DNA of 64,000 nt from Cydia pomonella (Eukaryota > Arthropoda > Insecta > Lepidoptera > Tortricidae), in NCBI RefSeq assembly GCF_033807575.1, contig NC_084713.1, positions 21,489,389 to 21,553,388 on the forward strand. The letters run 5' to 3'. The notes below the pieces were generated by a model that was not told the origin of the DNA, ran no database searches, and saw only the letters and a list, made by a program, of their open reading frames with translations. Shown piece by piece: positions 10,453 through 21,880 of this stretch. Made by a program: the position numbers and the translations under genes. Every line of letters begins with the position of its first letter. Within the stretch, counting starts at the first letter, position 1.

Positions 10453-13400
10453 ATGTTTCGATCGGTAGTCATTTTAATTGCAATATTTTATCAAATTTTG
10501 GAGAGTGATAATACCGTTGTAAGTAGGTAGTCATAATTATATATTTTCTCTTATTTTGTTAAGATTACGTATTCATATTTTTCCTATATGTCTTTTTGTA
10601 CATATAGCAGATAAACACAAACACAAGGGGTAACTTGGCGGCAAGAGCGTGCGACTTTCAATCCGGAGGTCGCGGGTTCAAACTCCGGCTCGTACCAATG
10701 AGTTTTTCGGAAATTATGTACCAGATATATTTTGGTATTTACCAGTTGCTTTTTGGTGTAGGAAAACACACTAAGGAAACCGGAGTAATCCTAATAAGGC
10801 CTAATTTTCCCTTTGGGTTGGGAGATCAGATGGCAGTCGCTTTCGTTAAAATTACTGCCAACGCCAATTCTTGAGATTGGTTGCCAAGCGAGCCCCAGGC
10901 TCCCATTTAGGCCACAGTTAGGCTGCCTTCCCACCAACGATATATATAACTTCGTATAAGATAAATCCCATCAAAATCATTTTCATTAAAATGTGGCCAA
11001 GACGAAACCATAAGGCTCGCACTGTCTTAAAGTTATCAGATTTCTTGTGGAGCCAAGCTTCTAGCTCTACAAGCCCTAACTTCAAAAACTCTTCACCTTA
11101 GTTAAATTATATGGCTTGGCCATCATCGCGTTGGCTGGGCATCTTTTGTACAGTCTGCTTTTTTTACGGATGCCTCATATAAACTACAAACCCTTTTTCC
11201 CCCTAACGCCATTTTCTTCCTCCTTTTCACCCTTACGGAGTGATTTTGGGGTTGAGAACTATTCTATATAAGGATATAGAATAGTCTTCAACCCCAAAAT
11301 CACCCACGGGGCCTAGTACTTGCCCCGTAACAAAAACTATCGACATACCAAATTTCAACTAAATCGGTTCAGCTTCCAACACAAGCCTCCTTTGGCCTTT
11401 GGCTTTGTCAGTCGGGTAAAACATCAAATGTATATTTCAGACAAAATTTGAGGTGGTTCTAGAAAACGCGACAGAATGCAGCAGACCACAGCCCCCGTTC
11501 GCCAAGAAAAGGATCTGGTTCGCCAGCTTCAGCATTCGCAGACTGAGGAACACGACCTTTCTCAGCGGACATCACAAGATGTTGGCAGATGTGCCTTTTA
11601 AAAACGTAAATATATTTTTTCATATTACTTATAAAATATTATTAGGTACGTGTAGGCGGTGCTGTCCGTTAATCCTAAATTTCGACATCCTAGAACTTTC
11701 ATTTATTTTTCATCACACTTCCTCGAAAAAGATCTCATTTCATGCAGGTATACTGAAGGACAAAGGCCTATATTGTTCCCGTGGGTTCGATGGATTGTGA
11801 AAATAAAGCTATAACTCCCTAGGGAGTTATAGCTTTATTTTCTCTCTCTCTTATTTATACAAACCAAGTATCATAAATAAGTTTTACTTTTAAAATACTA
11901 ACATTAATATTTTAATATTTTTGATGACGTTTAAAATTATTTAATCTCCTTGGATTTCACGGGCCTATAAATCCCGGTCTTTTGATAGGCTTGCGCGGGG
12001 ATATAGATCCAACACGTAGAGGCCTCTTGGAGAGCTTTAATGTCATGTAGAACGCCTGCTGGAACCCGTTCACGGGCGCAACAATAGACACCCATGAACC
12101 GGTCGCAACAGGCATTGGGACTATTGTAGTAAAGTGAACAGTATAACGGTCTATGGATTGAAGTTTGGGAGGACAATGAGACTGGGTTATTGCAAAGACG
12201 TCCGGACACCTGCCATAACAATGTTTTCACTAGTTATCGAGGCAGGCGGTGACTCGCCGCCCACTAGATGGGCCCCTGAAAATGCCGTCGTGAAGACGAC
12301 CAGGAGCAACACCGGTGTGAGCGGCTCAGGGGTGTCGAGAGGTGTACGCCGCTTTCTACCCAGTGGCTGATAACAGCCACTGTGCCAACTCGCGTCTTAT
12401 GCAAGTTTTCACTTCCACCCCTGGAGCATTTAGCTCTAACGACTCCTCTCTGGACGGCCAATGAAGGCAAGCCAGAGCTGAGAGTCCTGCGGGTCCCCTT
12501 GGGGTCCACTCCGACCGACGAAGACACGCCGGAGACGGAGACCCTGACCGACTCTCGGGAGTACTCGGGTCCGTGGGGTCGTTACTCCCCAACAGCTTGC
12601 CACAAGCTGCCCTGCGGTGAAATTAAAATTATTAAAATTATTATTTATACGGGTATTTTCACTCGATACCTATTGATTTATGGTGTGTCGACACTCTATT
12701 TCAAATTATTTTTGGCAAGAGGCAATCTCGGATCGTATAAAACCCGTGAGCAGCAGTCAGGTAGAAGCACGCGTGGTGGAAGTCTCATTCTGGTGCCGGC
12801 CCAATGCCCGTACTACCGCTTTTGACCTCCACTCGCCCTTTAGAGATGTCGTGATTTCCCTTAACCCCTTCCCCTTTTCTGTGTGAAAAAATTGCGAGGC
12901 CAGGGATGCGATTAGCAGGCCAATTCGATTTTACAGAAATCGTTTCGCGATTTCTGTAAAAAACTTATGCACAAAATTTTAGTTATCGTACGTCTCGTCC
13001 GCGCGAATACATGCACGATAACTTAAACATAATTCAAATATCATTCTGATGTCAGCGTACTTTGGAATATATTCCTTAAGGGGATACTTTCGCCTTTGTA
13101 CACATTTACTGTATTCTTTCTGTGTTATGTACTTGTTTTGTGTAATAAAGTGTTTACTACTACTACTACTATGGAATTGGCCTTTATGTTATGTTATAAT
13201 TATATTGACTTTCAGTTCAGCGTGTCTAATATAAAATTTGAAGCTTCTGGCAAGGAAAGGCTGATGTTTACTGTGGACAAACAAACCTGCAACAGCTGGG
13301 CTGGAAGGATCTTTCTGCTCAAAGGGAACTTCCAGTATTCTAGCGAAGACTGTCTAGTAAAAAAGGTAACTTAAGAGGCTGTCAATACCTAAAGCGCGCA

Positions 13401-14570
13401 CACTGTCTATTTCTATCGGAGTAAATGAGATAGCACTGTCGCATGTTACTGGCCCTGCAAGGGAATAATAAGAAAAATATTTAAATAAAAAAAAGTGGAT
13501 TATTAGTGTAATATTTTACTCAACCACGGTTTAGATATAAATGTTTTGAAATTGTGATTTTAATTGCAGACCCATAAGTCAAAACAATAAAGACATAGAA
13601 CCGTTTAACTGTGATTTTAAGACCAATCTTTGCAATTATTTTCTATCGAGCCGATTTCGTTCAATCATGTATCGAGTACAACCACGGTCTTTGAAATATA
13701 ATTAATATGAACATATATTTTTCCTACTTGACTAAAACAAAACGTCTTTCTTAAAAAACTGTTTAAGTAACATCAATTTCAAGGACATTGGGTGTTGACA
13801 GCCTCTTAAATATAAGATAAATTGTAGGTTTTATTTCACACGAAGTAAATTATTTCTATCTATTTCTACTTTTTAAGCTTATCCCAGCATTTCGAGTGTA
13901 CAACCGAAGACATGCTTATTGTGAGGACTGTAATTCTTACCCTTTAAATCTTTTGCAATAATTTTCTTTATCAAAGTTTTTTTTTTTATTCAATATTTAA
14001 TTATTTTGTTTATATTTTTTATTTAATGCATGTAAGTTATTTATAAGATGTACATAATGATTTGAAAAGATGTGACCCGTCGAGTATCTTGCTGGTCCCA
14101 TATTGGGATACCCTCCTACAATTTAGGAGGGATTTCAATCTTCTTGGGTCAGAGGTGTATAGGAAAGGTTAGAAGCCAAACGTTAATTATAATTAACCAT
14201 ATTGAAAATTAACCATTACAAATCGAACCGTAAACCGAAACGGACGGTTACGATGTTTAACAAATTTAACACATATCAGTGAAAGAATAAGGGTCTAAGT
14301 CAAATGGCGTTCTAAAAGTTTTAATCATGTGTCGAAAGATAGCAGTAAATTTACTGTGGCTACAAAGTTCTACCCCAAATTCCTTCATGATCTGAATCTT
14401 ACTCTTTCCAGGGTTTTGCTGGGTTCAACGGAGTAGACTTAAACAAGCACTCAAATGACTACCCTACCTGGGTCTCCACAGGGAGATTCATCGAACGCTT
14501 GGGCCTGGTCCACAATGGGACCTCAGTCTTCTGCTTTGAGCTTTTGGTCTGGATCCGTAAAGTCAAATGA
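10453..14570 (+). CDS. Gene A: small secreted GM2-activator/ML-like (CheA/CheB-like) protein, 4 exons, 179 aa
   Basis: Exons are 10453-10518 (22 codons, signal peptide MFRSVVILIAIFYQILESDN), 11441-11605 (55), 13216-13365 (50) and 14412-14570 (52 plus TGA). All introns are phase 0, with donors GTAAGT, GTAAAT, GTAACT and CAG acceptors. Cysteines are at residues 35, 102, 123 and 168, as in genes B and C, which suggests two disulfides. Exon 2 shares 25 of 55 residues with gene B and exon 3 shares 18 of 50. Exon 4 carries PTWVSTGRF and VFCFELLV, a pattern like the C-terminal part of GM2-activator proteins. A secreted lipid- or semiochemical-binding role is inferred. An AATAAA lies at 14750. A Harbinger-like MITE (14587-14722) sits between stop codon and signal and would be in the 3' UTR. 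Confidence 0.86.
10625..10935 (+). repeat. tRNA-derived SINE, family 3
   Basis: Head with GCGGCAAGAGCGTGCGACTT and B-box GGGTTCAAACTCC. The body includes GGAAACCGGAGTAATCC and CAGATGGCAGTCGCTTTCGT. The last part (GCAAAATGCCGGG, seen in other copies) is missing. It lies in intron 1 of gene A. Confidence 0.75.
11248..11306. repeat. Hairpin-forming inverted repeat
   Basis: TGATTTTGGGGTTGA is followed by a short loop and its near-perfect inverse, TCAACCCCAAAATCA, with stems of about 27 bases. It is in intron 1 of gene A and may be the core of a small MITE. Confidence 0.7.
11799..11842. repeat. Perfect 44-bp palindrome
   Basis: GAAAATAAAGCTATAACTCC meets its exact reverse complement with no spacer at the centre CCCT/AGGG. 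It is in intron 2 of gene A, close after exon 2. Confidence 0.9.
11940..12620. repeat. GC-rich dispersed repeat or retroelement fragment in intron 2 of gene A
   Basis: The segment is much more GC-rich than its surroundings and has several overlapping frames without a recognisable domain. The composition suggests a retrotransposon fragment. I cannot name the family from the sequence. Confidence 0.35.
13030..13172 (+). repeat. LINE 3' tail
   Basis: Ends with GTGTAATAAAGTG and a run of TAC triplets, the usual ending of a truncated LINE copy. It stops 44 bases before exon 3 of gene A, so the branch point and acceptor lie just outside it. Confidence 0.45.
14273..14365 (+). repeat. Dispersed repeat shared with 48116-48215
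   Basis: ATATCAGTGAAAGAATAAGG and the following 75 bases (CAAATGGCGTTCTAAAAG, GCAGTAAATT) recur at 48116-48215 with few differences. Family unknown. It lies just before exon 4 of gene A. Confidence 0.65.
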
Positions 14571-14586
14571 AAACAACAAACAGTTA

Positions 14587-14722
14587 AGGATGACTCACGC
14601 TAGACTAGGCCGGGCCCGGGCCGGAGTGTCCGACACGTCATTTTCTATGACGTATCGGACATAGAAAACGAGGCGCCGGGAGCTCCAACCCGGCCCTAGC
14701 CCGGTCTAGCGTGACTCATCCT
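14587..14722. mobile_element. PIF/Harbinger-like MITE, 136 bp
   Basis: Ends AGGATGACTCACGCTAGAC and its inverse GTCTAGCGTGACTCATCCT, with TTA on both sides (14584-14586, 14723-14725). The 3-bp TTA duplication and GC-rich inside fit a Harbinger-type MITE. It lies 16 bases after the stop codon of gene A and before its AATAAA. Confidence 0.75.
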
Positions 14723-14759
14723 TTAAAGAAACTGGACGTGCTTTGCTTATAATAAATAT

Positions 14760-16560
14760 TGCTTATAGATCAGCGAATCATGACTCATTTATTTACCTGT
14801 TAGCTTCTAAAATTATACAAATAATAAATCCGAGGTATTTTTTTTTAAACCTTTCAAGGCTTTCGACCAATGTGATCTAGTTTCCGTCCATGTAGTGGAG
14901 GTTGCCGCCATTGTAGATTGCGAACCAAACAGTCCTAGTGGCAGTGCAAAACTTAAATAGTACAATTAGTGGAACTTAAAGTGACGCCAGCGAAAACGTG
15001 AAAAGTACCTAGTCAAGTGGCGGGGCCCCGTTGGGTGGTCGGCGCGATATAGAGAATATTAAAAATTCAACTTTTTAAGCCTATCTATGTATAAAAGTAT
15101 ATTGAAGCATATATCGCTAGAATCGGCATTAAACACGCTATTCGAATAGAACAATTAAATGATAGTATGTTCATACATTTTACCACAACTAATAAAACCC
15201 AGCGACAGTGACAGTTTTCCACAGTTTCCTTATTAAAAATGATTACCACCACAAAAAAGTTATGATTGGAGGTTCTTCTAAGGTTTCGTCTCAACTCCAA
15301 CCAAACTCTTTAAAATCAAGACAGAACTCGGAGTAGGCGGTCGCTTCCAGATGAACGGTCTTCACCAACATGTTTTATACCAACCGTTATTGCTTTTCTT
15401 GCTTATGTTATCCTTGTCTAACTTGCTACCTTGCTTGCTTGCTAAATACGGCAACACCTCACTAACCGCTGTCTGGTGGCCGACAGTTTCGGGTTTTCGC
15501 ATCGACCCGTGAGGTGGGCTGACATTGTACGGTGCAGTGCAGTGGTCATCAGATATATCGGAGCGGCCAAGGTGCACATAAATATCTGAACAGGTCTTTC
15601 TCTATTGTTAAAGCATTATTCTAAGACGCAATGTATTGCGAATTTTGTTACGTTTAAAGCGTGACAAGCAACGTCAAACACACTGATGTCAGCGTACATT
15701 GAATATAATATTAAATATGTATGAAAAAGATAAAATCTAAAGATATCATCATTTTTAAAAGTTGTTAATCAAAAGTTATTTCGTTTTAGGAGTACAATAT
15801 AATTATAGTTTAATTATTTTCTCGTGTTACAGGAAACACCCGGTATTATGTGTTAAACGCAAGTACTATCTCGGACGATCGATATTCGAAATGTCATTGC
15901 CTATTTCATAATTTTCAATTGTTTGATGGATTTAAATATAATGTCCGTGTTACAACGCTATTGATTACTTCTTACGAAAAATAAAACAATATGAAATTAA
16001 AATTAACTGTGCTATTTAGTTTCCTTAAATTTACTTAGCCATGACACCAAAGTAAACGGAGTTTAAAAATACACCGTGTATTACCATTTTATAGATATAT
16101 ATACTTTTATTTTCAATAAATTCAACTGGAAACCTTTCGCTTCTAATATCCGATATAATTGAAAGCCTACCCATTAAAATGCAAATAAGTAAGTGAGAAT
16201 AATTAGGGACGCGGTGAGAGGGTATCTGCCAAATGAGCTGCGGTTATCTTTCTGAGTTATGGAACCTTCGCCTCGCTTAGGCTTCACAAAACGTCTTTAG
16301 CGCCATCGGAATTTCACAGTAAACCTTATTGAAATGAGATAAAGTTCATTCTTAATTAGCCGTAATCTAAAGTTGCGAATATTTTTAAAACTGGCAATAA
16401 TCTTTAAATTATGAAGCCATTAAAATACTACACGTATCTACGTTTGTAGAAGAAAAGTCACCGGAATAAAATCAAGTGCTTTGGAAACTGTAATTTAAAA
16501 GAATTGTTATAAAATTTTGGGTAGGTATATTTATTTATTTAAACTTCATTGCGGAAAAAA
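14760..16560. other. No gene seen
   Basis: Intergenic, AT-rich. Open frames are short and resemble nothing known to me. A segment at 15440-15570 is more GC-rich and could be a repeat. Confidence 0.45.
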
Positions 16561-16569
16561 ACTTTTTAA

Positions 16570-16800
16570 CAAAAAATAAAACCGACTTCAAATATTACCA
16601 AAAGCGTCATACATGTACCTACCTATAACATTTGAAGAGTTCCCTCGATTTCTCCAAGATCCAATCATCAGACCCCGACTTGGTGCCAACGGGACCATCT
16701 CGGGGTTATACCCGTTCGATTAAAAAAAAAATGCAAATCGGTTCACTATTCTCGGAGATATCGAGTAACATACATACAAAAAAAAATTATAAGTATTTGA
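16570..16800. repeat. Dispersed repeat with AACCGACTTCAAA end
   Basis: AAAACCGACTTCAAATATTA at the left resembles the inverse of the GAAGTCGGTT ends at 47142 and 47806. This is probably an RTE-type LINE end or a related non-autonomous repeat; weakly supported. Confidence 0.35.
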
Positions 16801-16859
16801 ATGAAATAAACATAACAAAACGTAATTTATAGTAAAAAATGCTGCTTATAAATATTTCC

Positions 16860-16970
16860 CGAAAGTACCGGAAATACCGGGATTTTCAAATTGAATTCCC
16901 GGTTCCTAGCTGGGCTCAAACCTGGGAATTCCCGGTACTTTTGGTACCGGTATTTCCCGGGAGCAAAACC
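16860..16970. repeat. Imperfect inverted repeat rich in ACCGG/CCCGG
   Basis: Two halves rich in TACCGG and TTCCCGG (for example AAGTACCGGAAATACCGGGA against its partner TACCGGTATTTCCCGGGAGC) face each other around AATTCCCGG blocks. Likely a small MITE without clear ends. Confidence 0.4.
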
Positions 16971-16986
16971 CTATTATAAATATACA

Positions 16987-17427
16987 GTACCTGGGCGACC
17001 GAGCTTTGCTCGGTTATAACTATTTATTGTAATATGGTGTAGTATAGGTAACTGCTTTTTTTACTAAATTAAACTTGTCTAAAACAATAAAAATTAAATA
17101 ATTATATATAAACTTGAACATATATAAAAAAAAGTTAGTCACCGGGCGAGATTCGAACCCGTAACACTCGTTTAGCAGTCCGCGTCTTAACCTGCTGGAC
17201 CAGACGGACAGTGGCCGGCAACACGAAATTAGCGACCATATTCTGCGTCGAAAGCATGAAAACTCGAAAACACGCGTTTTCCCAAACATAAGACTAATCT
17301 AGATAGATTGTATACCTCCAAAAACCCCCATATACCAAATTTCAGCGAAATCGTTAGAGCCGTTTCCGAGATCACAGAAATATATATAAATATATTTATA
17401 CAAGAATTGCTCGTTTAAAGGTATAAG
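16987..17427 (-). repeat. SINE family 2, complete copy
   Basis: Runs from GTACCTGGGCGACCGAGC at the left to AAGAATTGCTCGTTTAAAGG at the right and contains the tRNA-like box GGGTTCGAATC (minus). It is the best copy for defining the family ends. Confidence 0.75.
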
Positions 17428-17624
17428 ATAATTTAAAGCTGTGTAGCAATATTTTAAGTGAAACAATAGATATGAAAGGAATAAATTCTTAATCTTTTGA
17501 ATTAAGCATAATTTATGATTTTACATTATTATTAATAATCCCGGTGACTTTACATATGCCTTTTGAATTTCTATGCGGTGTTTTTCGTCCACCGCTAATG
17601 CCTTTTTTTATCTGAACCTACAAT

Positions 17625-17897
17625 TATGGAAGGTAGAGGCAAGGAGCAGAAACTCCATAGGAAGAATTGTTGCAAGTGTCCAGCTGTCAGCTATAAATAA
17701 TAGTTCCAAATCTCTCCAGAGTAGCGCTAGAGTAGCTAAGAACCTAGGCGTTTTTGACGGAGTGAAGTGCGCTGTCTATGCTTAGATTTTTTTTTCAAGT
17801 ATTCTAGGTATTGTACCACCCCGCCACCTATTTATGGTTTTTTGTCGGGTACTTTTTGGTAAGTATATGAAGATTTTGTTCCTTGCCACCTTCCATA
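17625..17897. mobile_element. MITE with TATGGAAGGT ends
   Basis: The left end TATGGAAGGTAGAGGCAAGG and the inverted right end TATGGAAGGTGGCAAGGAAC are imperfect inverted repeats around 273 bases without a gene. Confidence 0.55.
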
Positions 17898-18122
17898 CCT
17901 ACGTTTTTTGACCAATGCGAGGTATTTTCAGTATTTTCATGGACATTTAAACTAAGCCACTTAATTCATAAAGTGCTGGCAGGTGCCTTGACCAGGCATG
18001 TCTAGACACGCTCACTCATTATTAAACCCCAACCCCGTGCCGTGCCTAAGTCCTAACAAGGAAAACTGTAGAGTCGTTAGTCAGCCCAAGCCACCACAGG
18101 TCTAGAAACTGTACTTACTGTA

Positions 18123-18310
18123 CTGAACTACATTTACACTTCTTCTTCTTCTGTTCATCCTGTTACCCCCTGCTGGGGTGTAGGGCCCGAACCATTTTCT
18201 TCCACTGACTCCGGTCCTGGGCAGCTTGGGTAACCTCCTCCCCCCCATCCTCATTACACCCAACTCTTGTTCCACGGAACGGCGCCAAGTAGATTTAGGG
18301 CGACTTTGTC
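18123..18310 (-). repeat. Probable RTE-like LINE 3' end
   Basis: A CTT microsatellite next to CATCCTGTTACCCCCTGCTG and GGGTGTAGGGCCCGAACC. The position of the microsatellite suggests the 3' end faces left. The family call is tentative. Confidence 0.4.
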
Positions 18311-18334
18311 ACACTTAAATACACTTAAAGATAA

Positions 18335-18611
18335 TTAAATATTAAATAAATAAATATTATAGAACATTATTACCCAAATTGACTAAGTCCCACAGTAAGC
18401 TCAATAAGGCTTGTGTTGAGGCCTAGACTACTTATACAACGATATATATAATATATAAATATTTATAAATACTTAAATACATAGAAAACACCCATGATTC
18501 AGGAACAAATATCCATGCTCATCACACGAAAATGCCCTTACCAGGATTTGAACCCGGGACCATTTCAGCTTCGTAGGCAGGGTCACTACCCACTAGGCCA
18601 AACCGGTCGTC
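18335..18611 (-). repeat. SINE family 1
   Basis: Full copy on the minus strand from the AAATA tail to GACGACCGGTTTGGCC. Confidence 0.8.
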
Positions 18612-18832
18612 AAATAAATATTATAGAACATGCTTACACAAATGAACTAAGCCTTACAGTAAGCTCAAGAATGCTTGTGTTGTGGGTACTCAACGAGAAA
18701 TATAATATACAAATACTTGAATAAAAATAATTAGAAATCGGTGCTAATCACAAAAATCAACCATTCCGAGATTCGAACCCAGGACGTCGGTTTCATAGGT
18801 AGGGTTACTACCCACTAAGCCAGACCGGTCGG
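18612..18832 (-). repeat. SINE family 1, diverged copy in tandem with the previous one
   Basis: An older copy (B box GGGTTCGAATC, head CCGACCGGTCTGGCTTAGTG on minus) directly abuts the copy at 18335-18611, so one probably inserted at the tail of the other. Confidence 0.7.
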
Positions 18833-19517
18833 TTAAAGTGTGCAAAAGGGAGTATTTCATGAGTGCGAAATAGGCAGACTACAAAAAAAAACACTTTTGA
18901 TCTCCATAGCGGCTTGAATGTAGGTACAAAACGTAAAGATACCGGACTTGAAATACGAAAATCTGCATTTATTTATCTGTATCTGCAAATAATTTTCGCA
19001 ATCACATTAAATACTCGTACCTACCTAATTTTGAAAAGGGATGTTTCCCGTATTTAAAATAAATTATTTCACACCGTGCACCAAATAAAGCACAAAAAAA
19101 TATTAGAAAAATCTAAACCGCAATTATTTTCAGACACAGACAGATTTCTATTTAATAAATACAAAAGAACTATAAAGAGTATATGATAACTTGACCGTGA
19201 CGTCATTGTTCTGTATTTCATAGATTTCATAGTGGGCTATAGAAACAGAAACTGATTTAACTAAGCAGTCAACTACCCTATTCAGCGCTTCTAGCAACAC
19301 TTAACATCATACCGATTTTAATCGCACTTTTCATTTTTGACAGGCAATCATGTACAATCTAGACACGCTACTGTACTGTGGTCTAGATACGCTCACTTAT
19401 TATAAAACCACATACCAATTTCAACAAAGTTATAAAAAAAAATGGTAATAATTCATTACGAAACTCTACGATCATTTATTGATAAAAAAATTACATTATT
19501 TTTAAGATATCTACCTG

Positions 19518-19650
19518 TAGGGCTAAGATGGTCGGCTCTTTATCATTTGTCACCATGCCTGTCAGGTTCTAACAAGTATGTAAGCGCAAAAGTTACGGGC
19601 ATAGTGACAAGTGATAAAAATGGAACCATGATGCTACCGCTGATCTGATG
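19518..19650. mobile_element. Fold-back MITE (GGTCGGCTCTTTATCATTTG)
   Basis: TAGGGCTAAGATGGTCGGCT and TTTATCATTTGTCA are answered by the near-inverse TGACAAGTGATAAAAATGG. A shorter, internally deleted copy lies at 32466-32553. Confidence 0.55.
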
Positions 19651-19840
19651 TTAGACCGAAAGTGTCTTTAGGAATTCTGTGGTAAAACAACGGAACCACG
19701 TCGAGATTAGGTTTGATACGAGTAGAATGCCCTCGACAAGTAATAGATAGTCATCAGTCAGTAATCTATTGAAAAAAAAAACTACAATCAGCGTTAACAG
19801 TTTGTTACCAAAATGAACATTTTGCCAAAAATATTTATTT
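19636..19840. repeat. Distant relative of the dispersed repeat at 37740-37965
   Basis: Shares GGAATTCTGTGGTAAAACAACGG-like text and ATTTTGCCAAAAAT with 37740-37965, in the same order. That repeat is itself related to the 120-bp unit of the large fold-back element. Confidence 0.4.
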
Positions 19841-20073
19841 TAATAATTTTTAATCTACTCCACTCCACCCCTGTTTTGCCATGGTCACGTAAACCTTCGA
19901 ACAGTAAATATATCCACACTGGGGGTGCATGGGAATTATCGCAGTTTGCATTTTTAATGCCCATATTTTAGCCACACGAAAGAGAATGTATGAGTGAACA
20001 AAACCAGTAATCTCCATACTGCATGCGATAATACATTAATTATGCTGGTGTTTTTGCTCGTTTTGCTTTTATA

Positions 20074-20738
20074 CAGGGTGGGCAAATAAGAGTGATACAC
20101 TTTGTTTATTCATAAATATATTCAGGGTTAACAATTGACAACATTTAAAAATTTTCAATATCCCTAAATCGAAAACCATTTCGAGAGGGGCTCCTGTAGA
20201 TTACAAAAAAATAAATTTTATATATTTTTTACGAATTTTTGTATTTAAAATCTCTAAAAATAGTTAAAACGGAAATTGACGTCACCCAGCTCCTTCAGTT
20301 CTGCCACTACAAGCAAAAAAATGACTTCCGATTGGGTTGACATTGTCATTGTCATTGAAAACGGGATGAAAACCATCGTTTGACTTGAGTTTTGACGTTT
20401 GTGACACTTGTTAATTTGTGATTTTATTTTTAACGTTTGAGGTTATGTCACTCGCACTGTTGTCTATGCTGAAACGTAAATTAATTCAACGTTTTTTCCA
20501 GTGTATGAAACAGATCCGTGACGTCACGATTCTCACAAATGACGTTTGTTACATACGCCCTTTTGTTTCAAGTAACAATATAAATAGATTTTATGACCAA
20601 AATATAGGACTTACGCAAAATAAAAAAAATACGGGTCCCTTAAATTAGTGCGTTCTTTCGATGTAGACAATAAAAAGTAGCACTTAAAAATATGAAATGT
20701 TGTCAATTGTATATGGAAGATAATTTCCACACATCTAA
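20074..20738. mobile_element. Mariner/IS630-like element, right end lost
   Basis: Starts TA then CAGGGTGGGCAAATAAGAGT, nearly the same as the left end of the complete element at 21068-21657. The right part is replaced by SINE family 3. It has no transposase motif. Confidence 0.6.
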
Positions 20739-20739
20739 T

Positions 20740-20897
20740 TTACCATCTGGGTTCGAAGGTCAGAATAATGGTCAGATGGCAGTCGTTTTTGTAAAAACTA
20801 GTGCCTACGCCAATTCAAGGGATTAGTTGCCAAGCGGACCCCTGGCTCCCATGGGCCATGGCAAAATGCCGGGACATCGCGAGGAAGAAGAAGAAAA
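20740..20897 (+). repeat. SINE family 3, 3' part
   Basis: Starts within the body (CAGATGGCAGTCGTTTTTGT) and ends ATGGCAAAATGCCGGGACAT, CGCGAGGAAGAAGAAG. Confidence 0.7.
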
Positions 20898-20964
20898 TAA
20901 TTGAACTAATAACGAACTTGAGGGACTCTGGATTTTATAAAGAGTGAAAAGGTACTCGTTCAAT

Positions 20965-21795
20965 AAAATAAAATAAATAAATATTAGGGACATTCTTTAA
21001 CAAATTGACGTCCCACAATAAGCTCAAGAAGGCTTATGTTGTGTGTATCAGGCAACGATATAATATACAGGGTGGACAAATAATAATGATACACTTTGTT
21101 TTTAAATTTTAATTACATTAAGTGGAAAATGTATTAAATATTTTTTCATAAATATATTATTCAGGGTTGGCAATTGTATACGGAAGATAATTTCTGCCAA
21201 ATGTATACCACTAGCAGCAAGCAATTTTATCTCAAATGTTTCTGTTGTTTAAAACACGTTGTTTGCTTGATTCATTTTGAAAAAAAGTGACAGTGATTGG
21301 CACCCAAATTCTCCAAATTTTGTAGCTCTTGACTTATTTCTGTGGGGCTATCTAAAATTACGTGTCTATGCTAACGAGCTGATGAAATTTAAATAGTTAA
21401 AACCGACTATTCGACACAAATGTACTAAGATAATGCCAAAAATGTGCGAATAGATGGGATGGATAGATGGGCTGAACATTGGGATGATAAGGGCTTACAT
21501 TTCCCTGCTGTTAGAGGTGGACATATGTCAGACATTATGTTTCGCGTGAATTTGCCAACCCTGAAGAATATATTTTTAAAACAATACTTAATAATTTTTG
21601 AACTTAATACCGTTAAAATTTAAAAACAAAATGTATACTTCTTATTTGGCCACCCTGTACAAATACTTAGAAAACATCCATGACTTAGGAACAAATATCT
21701 GCGCTCCTCACACAAATAAATGCCCTTACCGATTCGTACCCAGGATCATCGCCTTCATAGGCCCCTGCCTACCCACTAGTCCAGACCGGTCGTTA
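20965..21795 (-). repeat. SINE family 1 split by a mariner-like element
   Basis: The tail half (20965-21067) and head half (21658-21795, ending at AACGACCGGTCTGGAC on minus) form one SINE interrupted by the 590-bp element at 21068-21657. Confidence 0.75.
21068..21657 (+). mobile_element. Mariner/IS630-like element with transposase remnant
   Basis: Ends CAGGGTGGACAAATAA and TTATTTGGCCACCCTG are inverted repeats flanked by TA (21066-21067, 21658-21659). Inside, on plus, 21295-21390 translates to DWHPNSPNFVALDLFLWGYL, matching the S-P-x-x-x-x-x-D-x-F-L-W-G-Y-L-K region around the third catalytic Asp of IS630/Tc1/mariner-type transposases. The rest of the transposase is lost, so the copy is non-autonomous. 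Confidence 0.8.
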
Positions 21796-21880
21796 AATAT
21801 CACTTTTAATGTTATTTGTATGATTTTGTATTGCTGTGGTTACCCTATTGCTGTTCAACGTTCCCTATTTCACTTTTTAG

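Noticed and set aside
12382..12825. 147-codon open frame in intron 2 of gene A
   Set aside because: It lies in a GC-rich repeat-like stretch, with equally open frames on the other strand and no recognisable domain.
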